DNA of 64,000 nucleotides from Caenorhabditis remanei (GCF_010183535.1 NC_071333.1:7190587-7254586), one strand, 5' to 3'. Shown: positions 1 to 12,200, numbered from the stretch's first letter. Numbers and translations are program-made. The notes: a model not told the origin generated them from the sequence alone.

Positions 1-11
1 CTTCATTTCAG

Positions 12-238
12 CGATGAGAATACAAATCTCGAGTGACAGCTATGAACTCATCCTGAAATGTGGTGGATATGTGACTGAACAAAGGGAGAAGATCATTTTG
101 AAGAACAAAATGGAAGTCATGACCTATTGGATGAATGACTACTCTAAAGATACAAGACTCGCCAGATTGATTTCACACCAAGAGAAATTCCCACATTTGG
201 AGCCACTCATTCACAAGTTCAACAAAGGAGTTCGTTGA
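12..238 (+). CDS. Last exon of an unidentified gene (5' part lies outside the window)
   Basis: The window opens in an intron: the first 11 bases end in a consensus TTTCAG acceptor. The exon that follows is open for 75 codons to a TGA at 236-238. Only the frame whose first full codon is the ATG at 14 stays open, so two bases (CG) complete a codon begun in the missing exon. The visible tail is hydrophilic and ends FNKGVR. It contains a CGGYV segment and a helix-like stretch with [10 protein letters not shown] do not recognise a domain. It lies on the same strand and about 640 bp upstream of a MATH-BTB gene, so it could be a related array member, but no BTB or MATH motif is visible. The exon call is solid and the function is unknown. 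Confidence 0.6.
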
Positions 239-881
239 GAACCTCCAAATGATTTGAGATTTCATTCAATCATGTTTCAAGTTTGAAATCAATAAACTGT
301 TGATGTTATTCGTGTTTGTCATCAATAACAACAAACTTCTATAAATATGAGTTACATCTGAAAGTCTCAGGTGACAAGAGCTTATTCTATTCTGGTATTA
401 AAAATGTTAATTGATCAAAACTATGTTCAACAAAATCTATTTGCATGACGTGTGTATTCTGACTACATTTTCTATTGTAATACTCGTCTTACGTCAAACT
501 TTCCCATCATGTAGAATTTCTAATTTCGGCCGAGACCGCCAATAAACATGTCACATTAATCACGCCGTCATCCTAATACTATGGCTACTAGCTTCGTTTT
601 CCAATTTTTTGCTAGAGAACGACGAAAAAAGAATGGGGTGTTTCCGCTAGTCAAAGTCGAAAAGCAGAAATCCACGTGTCTCTTCTCCCGTTTTCCAAAT
701 CAATAGGACACTGGCTCCCTGCGGAAATTATACTCGTGAATCAAGCTTGACTATTCCAATAGCAACTTCCTTTCTTTGTATTGAACGTTTCTTGGCTCAG
801 CTCTTTTTCAATTAGACCCTTTTTCGTACAACCGCCCTTTTCTCTCACTTCTCCTCCCGTTTTTCATTAGAAAGTTTGAAG
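239..881. other. Intergenic spacer upstream of the BATH-type gene
   Basis: No open frame with coding character was seen. The first part is the AT-rich 3' flank of the preceding gene, with AATAAA-like text at 289-294. The region around 690-880 is pyrimidine-rich and probably holds the promoter and 5' UTR of the MATH-BTB gene. A TTTTTCATTAG just upstream of its ATG could serve as a trans-splice acceptor. Confidence 0.4.
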
Positions 882-1886
882 ATGGCAACAGCAAACCTCA
901 GTCTGCCAACGACATCCACTCCAATAATGATCGGAGGTCAAGAATGTGATTTGTGAGTTTTCAACCTTCTCAAGCTATTTTTATTTTGTTGTTCATGTCA
1001 ACTTGCTTCCAAATTTTTTCAGGACCCTTACGATTGCAAAGCTGAATTTCAATGGTACAAACTACTTAGGTCTTGAGGTCAAATATAACCACTTTCTTCC
1101 TCCCGGGTGCTCTTGTGAATACACGACTGAGGTCAATGTGATGAACAAAAAGTTCATTCTAAAACATTATCGTTACAAAAACGATCGGATGTATCTTCCG
1201 ACGTTTATGAAATGGAACGATGTGGTGAATATGATGGATACGGAGTCATCGATTCATTGCTCTGCCCGAGTTATCGACTTCAAACGATTTGAAAGTGTGG
1301 AGCGGATAATTTCCAACCGTACCTACCACGGAACAAGTAATTTGAGAAATGTTAGCTGCGTTGATTTGACAATTGTAGTTGGGAGATACAAAATCATGAT
1401 GAACAAAGATGTAAATTACCAATTTAAAAAATGCATAACTACCAAAATTGTATTCAGTATCTCATGGCAATGTCAGGATTCTTCAAACAAATTCTTCAAA
1501 ACGCGGATAAATATTCGAGACATGACGATCTTATACTCACGGAGTCTAGAGACGACGCTTTTGTCACTCTGATTGATATCTGTCATCACAAGTTTTGGTG
1601 TAATTGTGAGTTGAAACATATGATTCTAAGAAATCCTTGTTGTTTTGTTTTTCAGTATATTTGTCTGATGTTTTTAAAAACAAATCATGTTCCAGATCAC
1701 CTGAAAGATGACTTGTTGGAAATCGCGAGACTCTACGAAGTTCCGTTTGTCGTTGAGTTTCACAGAAAATTCTTTGATGTGGACCCAGAGATCCCACCGC
1801 TGAATGCTGATAAAGAATTTTCGATGGAAAGAACACTTGACAGGGATCTCAGCAGACTTCTCACCCGTCATGTTCGTCACAGCTAA
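882..1886 (+). CDS. MATH-BTB (BATH-type) protein, probable CUL3 substrate adaptor
   Basis: Proposed exons are 882-952, 1023-1410 and 1458-1886 (295 aa). The first ~145 residues read as a divergent MATH domain, opening with LTIAKLNFNGTNYLGLEVKY. They are followed by a recognisable BTB core: LTIVVGRYKIMMNKDYL, then MSGFFKQIL and DDAFVTLIDIC. The C-terminus has a BACK-like helix (DDLLEIARLYEVPF). In this family MATH recruits substrate and BTB binds cullin-3, and such genes are greatly expanded and fast-evolving in Caenorhabditis. Oddity: 1606-1655 looks like a perfect 50-nt intron (GTGAGT to TTTTTCAG), but removing it shifts the frame and hits a stop. I therefore leave it coding, which inserts 16-17 residues in the BTB fold. 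Identity as MATH-BTB is inferred from motif spacing, not a search. Confidence 0.75.
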
Positions 1887-2533
1887 ATATGATTCCGTAA
1901 ACATTTCATTCTTCTATTTTTCGTATTTTCTCATGCCAGATAAAACTACCCAATATCAAACCTTTGTTTATTTGGATAATGGCTGTGGGAATCAGACAAT
2001 CAATCTGCTAATTAAAAAGAGAAGCAGCATTAAATGTGATCGAATGCCGACCTTCCCAAAACACTCGCTTCTCTCAACAAAACTGAGTGGTTGTTCCTCA
2101 TTAAATCTCAGCTAGTCATTCATTTTGAATCACACCACTCACTCCACCCTCTAGTCGGAGTCCTTTGTCATTTTCTCACTCATCACATAAATTTTGCTAC
2201 GAAACGGGCCTTGGAGCGCAAGACAAGACGTTGGGAGGAAACAAAAAGAGAAACGAGAAAAAAGTTGGAGACGAGTGAAAAAACACGTGTCGTGGCGAGC
2301 CCAAGAGGAAAGACCAAACTGAAGATAATGAGATCAAAAGAGAAATGAGAGGGTCTTTTCTCGGGAGATAAGCCGCAGATTGCAAAGAGAAAAATGTCTT
2401 GAGCGGTCCGCCCGATGAAATGAAGATAGAGAGTGGAAAGACAGCTGTCTTAGCTTGACGTAGACGCCGACTGGAAGGTGGAGTTTTGGACTGTGGAGTA
2501 GCTTCGTATTGCGTCGTTCCAACTGTGCTAACC
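1887..2533. other. Intergenic spacer with a purine-rich stretch
   Basis: From about 2210 to 2400 the plus strand is very rich in A and G, which produces long Arg/Lys/Glu-rich open frames on plus and Ser/Phe-rich ones on minus. I regard these as composition artefacts. The region precedes the start codon of the fezzin-like gene and probably contains its promoter. Confidence 0.35.
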
Positions 2534-5500
2534 ATGCAGACGCTCCGCAATCCCTTATCTATATTCCGAGCGAGGTGAAGATGTGGTCAAAATTAAGATT
2601 TCAGGGTGGTTTTATATAAAACTTCTCTCATTAAATTGTTTTCTTTATTTTTGAGTTAGAAATGTTTTATTTTTTCAAATCTTAAGCTCTAGAAATCAGA
2701 TGACATTCGCTAAACCATAATATTTTTACATTGAAAAATCTAAACAGAAAAAACGTTAGCTTCTACTATTTTGAATCGATTACTTTCACAAAAGTACTAT
2801 TTTTTTGTATTCCCGAAAGATTACATAGTATGTTAGTATAGTACTGGTATTTTTCTCTGTATTTCCTGAAAATCTACTTTTCACAAGTTCATTGACAAAC
2901 CCTTCTCAGCTTACCAAGTGAACAGAAAGCTAGTGTTACTTGTTGATGTATCAGCTCTTACGAGCATCTAGTTTACACAACCTCATCCACAAAAAATGTT
3001 ATTGCGGCCGGAAAACATCTTCCAACTAAGTAATTCGTACTTTCACTGCGAAAATTGCAGGTCACGAAGTCGGGAACGAAGCACTCCTCAGCGAGCTGTC
3101 ACTCAATCAGAAAAGTCAGACAAATCTCGGTCAGTTGTGTTATTTTCTTTTTCGTTCGTTACGTCATCATACTTTTTGATATAATATGCTTTTTTCATAT
3201 TTCAGAAACAAAAACGAAGGACCGTCCGAAAAGAAAAGTATTACAATCAGCAGTAGTGATGTTGGTAAAACCAAAAAAGCTAAAGCGAGTCCAGATAAAG
3301 CGACAACACAAAAGCTATTCATGAAACGAGATAAAAACGCTTCCGAATGTCTGGCGGAAACAAAAATCGAGAGGAAATCAATGTAAGTCTCATTTCATTT
3401 TCTTAGTGTGATGTCTCAATTTCCAGATGTCGAGAAAAAACACACAAGAGTATTGTCCTGCCACAACCACGATTTTATACATGTGAGCGGATTGAGAAAA
3501 CTGTGAAACTTCCAGTGGAGCCTAGTTCTGCAGTGAGTTTTTCTTTTGTCAAAAAAATTTCTGATGGTTTATTTGGTTTGCTTTATTTCACTACTTTTAG
3601 TATTTACAAGGCACAGATCTGTTTATATGAGAAGCTTAGATAACCCAACCCTACATATTCTCAATGTCCATTTTATTCATAATCCCCATTGGACACTATC
3701 CATCCACCCGTCTGCTATAAACATGTGTTGTTGACCCAAATTGAGTCATAAAATTTAATACTTTATGGTTGAACCTCAGACGACTAGCTCTCAGACACCA
3801 CGACCACCCTCGATTTCATCGGCTACGACACCCCTCATGTTTCTCGGAATTCAATCATTATTTTGATTCAGATGAGCAAGAAATCGACGCACTGGTGCTA
3901 CATTGCTGCACCAAAACACATCACTCTGCAACCAGGTCCGTCTGGTGAAAGGTCAAGTGGAGTCGGCGATTCATCTGGTAACGGATTCTCTACTGAAGCC
4001 ATGATTGAAGAGATATTCGCTCCGTTGAGAGAGACCATAAAAGAAGGGATTAAAGAGACACGACATTTATCCTCTTCTCCGGGTAAGTATATACGTTTAT
4101 AAAAGTTTTACTGTCACTGAAAGACATTGTTTTAAGTTTTCAAGTCAATAGTTAGTCCTTCTAGAAAAAATAAAACTGAACCACACTCCTTCCACGCGAC
4201 TGGAACAATGGAAAGCTCAACTACACTCAACAACTCCTCGAACACGTGATAATAGTGCACCTGCAACAGTTCAACGGTATTTTTGATGTTCATATTTGAA
4301 TTGTCGTGACCCTCGTTTTCCAGCTTAACCATCAAACCTCAAACCACTCAACTTAACATTCCTCGCCCCGTCCACACTACTCAATCCGCTAGTAACGCAT
4401 TGTAAGTCATCTATCAGAAACAAAAGATACAGTAATCTTGGATTGACACACATTAAGTCGAGAAGCTTGAAGTTAAGAATTGAAAAGAGGAAGAAACTAA
4501 TTGATACGATTAGTAAAATGTTGTTGACGGTGTTGGAGGGGATAGTGTTTTATACGAAAACCGGAGAAAGTTGTTCCGAATTCGTCTTCTTCATCTACTG
4601 TGTATTGCGTGTGTGTGGCCCCACACCCAACTGACTGTTCACTGACCTTCAAACCCTCTCGCCGCCACTGTTTTCGTGCCTCGGTTATCAACACTCCTTG
4701 CCAACCCTAGTCATTCCCCTCTCTTCATTATCATATATCTTCGGTGCGAAGTCACTTCATTTTTTCTAAAGTTCATTTGGTGAATAACTTTAATTCAGAG
4801 CAACCATGGATCATAGGACTCTTAAAGAAGTCAGTGCTAGAAGACGTTCAGGAACATGGCAGCCATTCTCTTCAAACACATGTGAGCATTTTTCCGTTTG
4901 ATCTTTATCACAGTGTGCAATGGAAATACCTGAGATATCAAATTTCTGATATGTGTGAAAAACACACTATCCACTTGCACTATTGTACAAGTACTTTTTG
5001 AAGTCAAGTGAAATCAGAAACTGAACTTTTTGAACTTTCAAACACAAATAAGCTCAACTAACGGAAATATCATAAATCTTTCAAATACCGGATATAATTT
5101 CAGATAATGCGGATAGACCACCGATAGATTTTGTAACTTCCCCAAAATATTCTCATCATGAAGCTACCATATTCCGACCAATTGCTCACAGGCCAAAACC
5201 GGACTTCATCAACCATAACGATAGTAATAGACGTTCTTTTAGAAGGTTTGTACTTTTTCAATGGGATACTATCAAAACCCCTTCTGGTTTCAGAGTAGAC
5301 TCAATTTTGCGAAGTGATTCGAAAGAAAGCAACGGTTCGTTATCAGATCTTCTCATGATGTATCAGGGTAATTAACTTCATAAATCAGAAAGAAAATTTT
5401 GCTATCCATTTGCAGCCAAAGACCCAAGTCGAGAGATGAACGCTTCTATTCGATCAACCGCTAGCAATTCGTCTTCGTTCCCATTCTTCCCACCGGAACA

Positions 5501-6598
5501 GGTTTATCAGCACGCGCCAAGAGTACTTTCCCACTCATTTTTTAATTGAGAAGGAAGGCTACTACTTTGACTGTCCGGCTGCTATCATTCATCAATATTA
5601 ATTGCAGATAAATCAACAGAAAACTGTCCTTACAACTCTGTCATCATCTTCTTCTGGTATTCATGTGACGCCATCTCCAAGCGATTCGGGTATAATTGAT
5701 TATGAGGTGATAAGACCACGAAAGATGATTTGGGTTTTAATTTTTAACGATTTTCTTGCAGAATCTCATTCGAGATAAGGAATTGGAACTTCAAGAAATT
5801 CGAAACACAATGGAACAGAATGAAGAAATCATTATTAAGGTAGGTGATAAAAATGACAATCAAGAGGAAATATTGAAATCATTCAGGTTTATCAAGATAA
5901 GGAAAGAGCTTGGAAATCAGAACTTGAGGGCTTGAAATGTAGAGTGTCCGCAGCTGAAAAGGGCGAGAAAGCTCTTCGAGAGCAACTTTCAAACTGTCAA
6001 AGGCAGAATTCCGCCATGTCCACTTGCATGCGAACGGTGCAAGAGGAGAAGACAAGATTGATGGCTAAGGTAAGTATTTTTTCAGTTTTCCTGGAGAATA
6101 GCTATCAAAAAAACAAGGAAACATTTTAGTTCTGTTTTTGTAAATTCAGGTTAATGCGTCCCTTACTGCTTTGGACAAAAATACGTCTTCATAAACTCTT
6201 TGGATTTTTGATAGATTTTGTAATAATTGTACACCTCTCAATTTTCAGTGTATCCAACTCGAAAGAGAAATCGACAACTTCCAAACCGTCTCCTCTCAAT
6301 CTGCAAACTGTCCGAACTGTTCAGTGTCTTCTAATCTTGTAAAGGTATGCATTTCATATTCATTTTCATGTTTTGTTAGTAAGAATGCATATCAAAAAAC
6401 GTCTAGTGCTGACTCATACCATGAGTTTTTATTTTATAAAACATATATTGTTATTGTTTGAACAAACAACTCCACCCAGAAAAAAGAAACCAACGAAGCT
6501 TTCAGGAAAAAGACCTGCGTCAAGAAGTACAAGACTTGCGGAGAGAAGTGGCAAATTTGAAACAAGTTGTGGATGACGGAAGACATTTCAAGTCATAA
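2534..6598 (+). CDS. Ser-rich protein with C-terminal coiled coil resembling the LZTS/fezzin family
   Basis: Sixteen exons: 2534-2574, 3061-3129, 3206-3382, 3427-3532, 3872-4082, 4165-4276, 4324-4401, 4799-4881, 5104-5245, 5294-5367, 5416-5501 (or 5522), 5608-5706, 5762-5839, 5887-6069, 6249-6344, 6506-6598. Phases close throughout, giving about 575 aa. Residues 1-390 are basic and Ser/Thr/Pro-rich (RSRSRERSTPQR near the start). Residues ~400-575 form a coiled coil. The stretch LELQEIRNTMEQNEEIIIK followed by VYQDKERAWKSELEGLK matches the pattern of vertebrate LZTS/FEZ proteins, where a DENE box is followed by QVYEE and an ELE repeat. Those proteins act at synaptic scaffolds and microtubules, and that role here is inference. 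The first exon is short; an alternative start at 2996 reads in frame into exon 2. The exon between 3532 and 3872 is unsettled. Membership rests on motif recall only. Confidence 0.72.
3780..3866 (+). other. Possible alternative (poison) exon of the fezzin-like gene
   Basis: After a clean acceptor (AACCTCAG) the sequence encodes a Ser/Thr/Pro-rich stretch (TTSSQTPRPPSISSATTP) in the phase supplied by the previous exon. It then reaches TGA at 3864-3866 unless something is removed. The only GT-AG pair leading to the next exon would be 33 nt long and would create an immediate stop. Skipping this block altogether joins exon 3427-3532 to 3872 in frame. It therefore looks like an optional exon that truncates the protein, or a sequence with an indel. 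Confidence 0.35.
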
Positions 6599-6775
6599 GA
6601 ATAATTATTTCATAATTCTATCCGAACCGACCGGTCCAACGATTTTTAATTCTTTTTTTTTCTTCCGAAGCTTTCTTCCTTTTTTCAATTTTCTCACTTC
6701 GTTGCATTCATTGAGAAACTGATTCAGTTCTTTACGATTATGAGTTTTTAAAAATATATTTCTTCTTTGTGATGA

Positions 6776-6781
6776 AATAAA
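6776..6781 (+). terminator. Poly(A) signal AATAAA for the fezzin-like gene
   Basis: A canonical AATAAA lies 178 nt downstream of the TAA stop at 6596-6598, in AT-rich DNA on the same strand. It is the first perfect match after the stop. Confidence 0.5.
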
Positions 6782-7176
6782 TGACTAATTTGACCAGTAG
6801 GTGTTTAGTTATTTCGCTCGAAAAAATGGGTCGACATGTTCCGTTGTCAGTGAAATGTCAATACTATAGAGAGATGGAGAAAGAGAAAAATCTTTCCAAA
6901 GAGACCGAAAAAGATAGAAAAAAGCACGGAACAAAACAAAGCATTATTCGTTGGTTAGGATTGCTAATCAATGAGTGATCAGTTTTTTTTCTGTAAGATA
7001 TCTGTTTAAGGATTTTTCCGTATATGATTGGGTTTTTTCACTCATTTCGCTAATGTATTATTAACAATTTTTTATAACTGAAAACATTTTCGTTTTCTCT
7101 ACACAACAGAACTACAAAAATCAGATTCCATCAAGATTCTTTCTCCGCCAAAAAAAGTATTTATTTCAGCTAAACT

Positions 7177-7359
7177 ATGCTTAATGGCAAACTGATAACA
7201 AAAATTCTATCACTTTTTTGTCTAATCCTCTTTTCTTTTTCATTTTCATTTTTTCTTGACACCTCAAAAAGCCAGAAATTCTTCTATGATCAAAACAGTT
7301 ATAATCGCATCAACCGTTTCCTTCAGAAAAATGGCAACATCTTGCGATTAGTCCGCTAA
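7177..7359 (+). CDS. Possible small secreted peptide (60 aa) with signal sequence
   Basis: A strong acceptor (TTTATTTCAG at 7160-7169) lies 7 nt before an ATG, as in SL1 trans-spliced Caenorhabditis genes. The ORF begins with a Lys-containing n-region and a hydrophobic run (LSLFCLILFSFSF), a plausible signal peptide. A basic, Asn/Phe-rich mature part of about 30 residues follows, ending NILRLVR. There is no Cys and no Gly before the terminal Arg, so it is not a standard amidated neuropeptide. Part of the hydrophobic run comes from a T-rich repeat, so chance is quite possible. It is the only plausible coding unit in the 2.6-kb gap before ptrn-1. Confidence 0.25.
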   Translation: MLNGKLITKILSLFCLILFSFSFSFFLDTSKSQKFFYDQNSYNRINRFLQKNGNILRLVR

Positions 7360-9202
7360 TTAAAGCATCGAAAAAAGAAGGATAGATGGATATTTGAAAA
7401 GACATCTGAACAAGTTTGAGAATTCAGATTGGCGAAAAAGGGCAGAAAAATTAGGAACAACATCGATGATTTATCCTTGACATGAGAAACTTCCGATTTT
7501 GAAACCCACACCCCAACATGTCCATCATTTCTCTCAAGCACCCGATGTATTTATCTTGTAGCTGGAGTTCCCACTTGCTCTCTTCATCTTCTTCATCTCC
7601 TTCTTCCTCGTTCTCTCAGACTCCACTCTGTGTTCCCATATTTGGGAGAGCTCCCTTTTTGACTTTTTGTTTGTCAATCCCTTTACTAATGCTTTTTGCT
7701 CTGCTCCGTTGAGCAAATGAGTTGACCTTTCAGTCGATAGTTGGCGGCAAAACACGAATCATTCACACCGAAATGAACGGAACGTGTACATCGAATTACA
7801 TTATAACGATGTGAAGGGATAGACGAAGTGCGACAGTAATTATTAACATAACCAGTTCCGTTGAAAACTTTGCAAAATTTCGCGAATCGATACATACATC
7901 TTCTTGTCGCATAGAAAAACATCCCTAAATGCAAGGATGCGCAGCGCGAGAACTACGTGTTGGTTGATTAATGAGGTCTCTCCCTCATTGGAAATGAGAT
8001 GATGTTATCAGGAGCGAAATGGATGCGTGTGGGTGGTCCGCGTTCATTTTGTCACATTCTATAGTTTCATTGTTACTAGTGAATATTTATCCATCAATTA
8101 TTTAGTTTTTATTTTTCATATTCCATGTACTTTCCCAAATAAATACAAAAAATTACATCTGTTCTTCTTCTTCCCCTTATTCTCGGTTTCTAAAGTTGGC
8201 AAACATCCAAAAAACTGCACATAAAACGCTAGTTTTTCATCCAATTTCCCCCTTCGTGTGCAAACATCACATATGTCGCCATTTCACAAACTGAACGGGT
8301 GTTACTTATTCCGGATGACTTTCTCCAGGGAAATCTTGACAATCTAATAATCTAAACGACTCGCATTAAATGTATAATTACTTCCAGTTTTTCTAGTTAT
8401 CAAGTATATAACTATTGTTATTATGAACACACTCAAACACACACGTTAAATCAATAGACAAATGATAATGGGGTCTCTATTCCACTTCACTGGAAGAAAT
8501 ACCTCCACCAGCGAGGTTAAGACACTGTCTGCGTCTCGTGCTCTCTATCTCGACCACCGCCCGTCGAGCGAAACGGTCAGCAGCAGTCATCTTTTGCTGC
8601 CCCGTTTCTTTTCTTTCCTCCCATCCTTTCTCTTCCTCACTATCCTTCTTCTTCTTCTTCTTCTTGTTCATAGCGTCTATCCCGAACCAAACACGAGTGA
8701 GGACCGACAAGTGAGCGGGAGGGGGGTAGAATACGAGGGCAGCCAACGAGCAAAAGGAGGTCCCCCTTCTTCACCATCGGCCATTGTTAACCGCGGCCCC
8801 CGTCCGTCAGGCCATCTATTCCAATACAATGCAGTGAAGTGGTCATTGCAACCTTCAAAACACGCAAACCTTCATTATTCTTCAAAAGTTATACCCGTAT
8901 TTCACATTTTCCTGAATTATATTCATATGCAACACTCTAATCTTCTCAAAAACAAGCAGAAAAAGAAACTGACGCCTAGACTCCGACCAGCAGTCCTCAA
9001 TTTTCTCTCGTTTCACTCTCTATTTCTCTGCATCTTGGACACTTGTGTGTTTTGTTGTGAAATCGAAGTCGCATATCCCTCCCCATCTCGTACATATCGT
9101 TGTTCTGTTTTTTTTCTTCCTTCGAAACGTTACTCTCATAACTATTCTCAATTTTCACCAATTTCAGAAGCAGAAGCAGAAGGTTTAAAATCCGTGGAGA
9201 AA
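7360..9202. other. Upstream region of ptrn-1
   Basis: Mostly AT-rich DNA with pyrimidine-rich tracts and a (CTT) microsatellite at about 8646-8665. No RNA gene was seen. A GC-richer part at about 8500-8850 may be promoter. The frame of the ptrn-1 start codon is open backwards from 9203 to an ATG at 8462; see findings. The acceptor AATTTCAG at about 9161-9168 just before the start favours a UTR intron or trans-splice site instead. Confidence 0.4.
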
Positions 9203-12200
9203 ATGGATTTTGCCTTACCAGCACTGCTTGCAATAGAGGACTACGACGAAAATGAGGTGAGTCATTTTTGGTTTTCATCCAAAGATTCTTAGAGGAGCGT
9301 TTTCCAAAAAGAGCCATTTTTCTTTAAACCATTGTGGTCGGCGACCGGAAAAAAGAAATCGCCCTTGTACTACTAGCGAAACTTTTTTGAGGCATTCTGT
9401 CAGACGCCATGCATTTTTAGTGGCGCGCTGGAATACAAAATGAAACATCATCCGAAGTGCACACTCTGTGTCACAAAACTATTGGTGAAAAATGGAAGTA
9501 ATGAAAATGAGAATTTCAGGGTAAATTGGCTGCATCGATTCGATGGTTAATCTCACGGGTTTATGAAGAAAAAAGGGACGTGCCGGACAAGTTAAGGGAT
9601 GGCGTACAACGGGATGAAAATGTAAGTAGTTTTATTTCAAAAAATTTCTGAAAATTATTGAAAGCGAAGCTTACTTCATTGAAACCAAAAGCAAAAAGAA
9701 AACGACACTGATTGATATTTTCATGAAAATTAGTCAGTCATCGTGTTTTTGTTACTGCGTAGTTAGAAAATTCCGGGAATAGTTAACACGCAGAACGCAA
9801 AACAACAATAAAAACCAAAACCATCATCAATTATTCAGGGACACTTTCAAATTGACGAAGCCGTCCTCGGAGCCCTCTGCAATGGTTCGTTGTATGCGCA
9901 AGCTGCTGCTAAGATATTCAAAGAGTCAGCGCTAGTGACGGTGAGTTTAGGGATGAGTCTCATGCTTTTTACAACTCTCATCGAATATTCAGAAAAGCCA
10001 TGGAGCTGTTCTCGCTGTGCTTACGGACTATGGAATCGATGTCCTTCACGATGGGAATGAATTGGTGGAAGAGGCGCAGCTGGTTGCTTCATCCCCATTC
10101 AATATGGTCAGTCAGTTCTTAAAAATGTCAGCTTGTTTTGTAAGAAAACCAGAAAGCACAAAAGCAACTAAAAAATCAACGAAATACTTAATTTCCGGTG
10201 CTTTTTTCAGTCAGCACATCTCGCTATAATCGACGCATTGATGATGGCACATCTTCGAGATGTGATTCCAGTAAGCAGGGTGGTAGAAGCAGTAAGGTAG
10301 GCACCGTTCGAATAAAAACTATGATGAGAATTTTAAAAATGAGATAACCTGCGAAAACGTATCACAAATCAAGTTTATTTTGTATTAAATGGTATCTCAT
10401 CCCGTAGTCACTAAAACGATTTTTGAAAATGTCATTAAAAGTATCCCCGAAGGAATAATAAATTATTTTTTGTTGAAATTCATACTTTGCAGTAAAAAAC
10501 CAATCTTTGCTGTTCTTAAGCAGAGCTTAATAAACCAGGAAGTTCAAAAATTAAAACCAAACTCTTCACTTCCTTCCATCATCAATAAACCCAAAAATAC
10601 AAACTAAAACCAAACTATTTAGAAATGATACTACTAATCTGTGTTTTCTTAAAAGTTAATTGGAAACCTTTTCTCTACGCCACGAAATTCTTCTCCTCAC
10701 AAAACATTTCTAAAATACTTCCTTATAGCCCAATCAAATTAACCGAACAAAAATCAGAAAGAAGATGTTTCAATTTTCAGCCGACATACTGCTGTCGAGA
10801 GCAGTGAAAAACCGATAGACAGTGTGGATGCATTGCTATTTTGGATCAATAAAATATGCTTATTGGTCAGAGATGATGTTGAACGAGAAGAATCAGCTAT
10901 AAATATACCAGAAATGGAAGATTTATATGAAGATATTTCTGATGGCCAATGTCTTTGTGCTCTCCTACATTGGTACAGGCCACAAGAAATGCCTGTTGCA
11001 GGTAAGAATGTTATGAAAGGTGTCCTTCAATTACATAATCAATTTCAGATATTTCTTTTAACGAAGCAGCTACCACTCGAGATTGTCAATATAACTTGAT
11101 GTTGCTACAGTACGTTTCTCTACGAAAATCCAGCAAAACTTCTAGATTTTATTACTAATCATTCGCAATTTGCAGGCAATTCTGCCACCATCACCTCATC
11201 AATGACCCCTTCCACTTCGAGATCGAAGACCTTCTCTACCTGCGTGACTCACTACAAATGAATGTGAACGCCTTTCTTGCTGACCTATTCCTTCAATTTG
11301 AACCGCCAGTTACACCTGAACCAGGTAATAACTCTACTGAAAAACTAGGTGTGGTTTCATTTCATTCACAATGCTTCTTTTAGTGGAAACACCTCGTGTT
11401 GGACCGTCTCCAAGACGATTCGTTCCTGCTTCTGCTATTCCTGATTTGAGAGCCGCAAATGCTGCTGCACGATCCTCAATGCATAATCGGAATCGACCCC
11501 GAATGTATAATCCGCCACCCGCAGCATCACATTCTCAAGGACCATCAAGATCGGTCAGCAGGATGAGTCAAGACAGTTTGTTTTATTCACGACCAGCATC
11601 AATCGCACTTCAAAGAAGAAGTATGGACCAAGATTCTGTCACAGATTTTCAAACTATTCGCCAGGTGAGATTTTGATGCGATTATTAGAAAATTTTGCTG
11701 GCAAAAAATATGGCAAAACGTTCGTGAAACATTATTATGACTCATCACAGATGCATATTTCAGGGCTTCGAGAACCAAGCGGGAACTGCCCAACTCAATC
11801 GTTATGACGGCAATGTAACTGCGTCTGTGAGACTTGCCATGGAAGAAAAGCGAAGGAAACATGATCAACAGATGGCTCAGATTAAGTGAGTTGATGTTCT
11901 TTTCTTGCATCACAATTGGGTGGACCAATAGTCCATTGTCTCCCCGCAAATGGGTTTTTCAAACCAATTTTATTTCAGTTCTGCAAACGAGACTGAGCGA
12001 TTAGAAAAGAGCAAAGCTGCATTTTTTGCACTACGAAAGAATGAGAACGACCAAACGAATAAAGGAAAAGAAGAGTGGTACGACCACTTTGAGGCGAAAT
12101 TAAGAGCATTGGAATTGCGAGTTGGATTAGAAGATGGAGAGGACGGAACACAATCAGCTAGATTGAATAGAGCTTCGTCGCAGCCAAGTGTAGTGCAAGG

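Noticed and set aside
2197..2550. 117-codon minus frame and overlapping plus frames at 2091-2348
   Set aside because: They result from a purine-rich/pyrimidine-rich tract. There are no splice sites, domains or start context, and the fezzin-like gene starts on the plus strand at 2534.
6781..6978. 65-codon plus frame directly after the fezzin-like gene
   Set aside because: It starts inside the AATAAA region of the preceding gene, is Lys/Glu-rich from A-rich DNA, and has no acceptor or signal.
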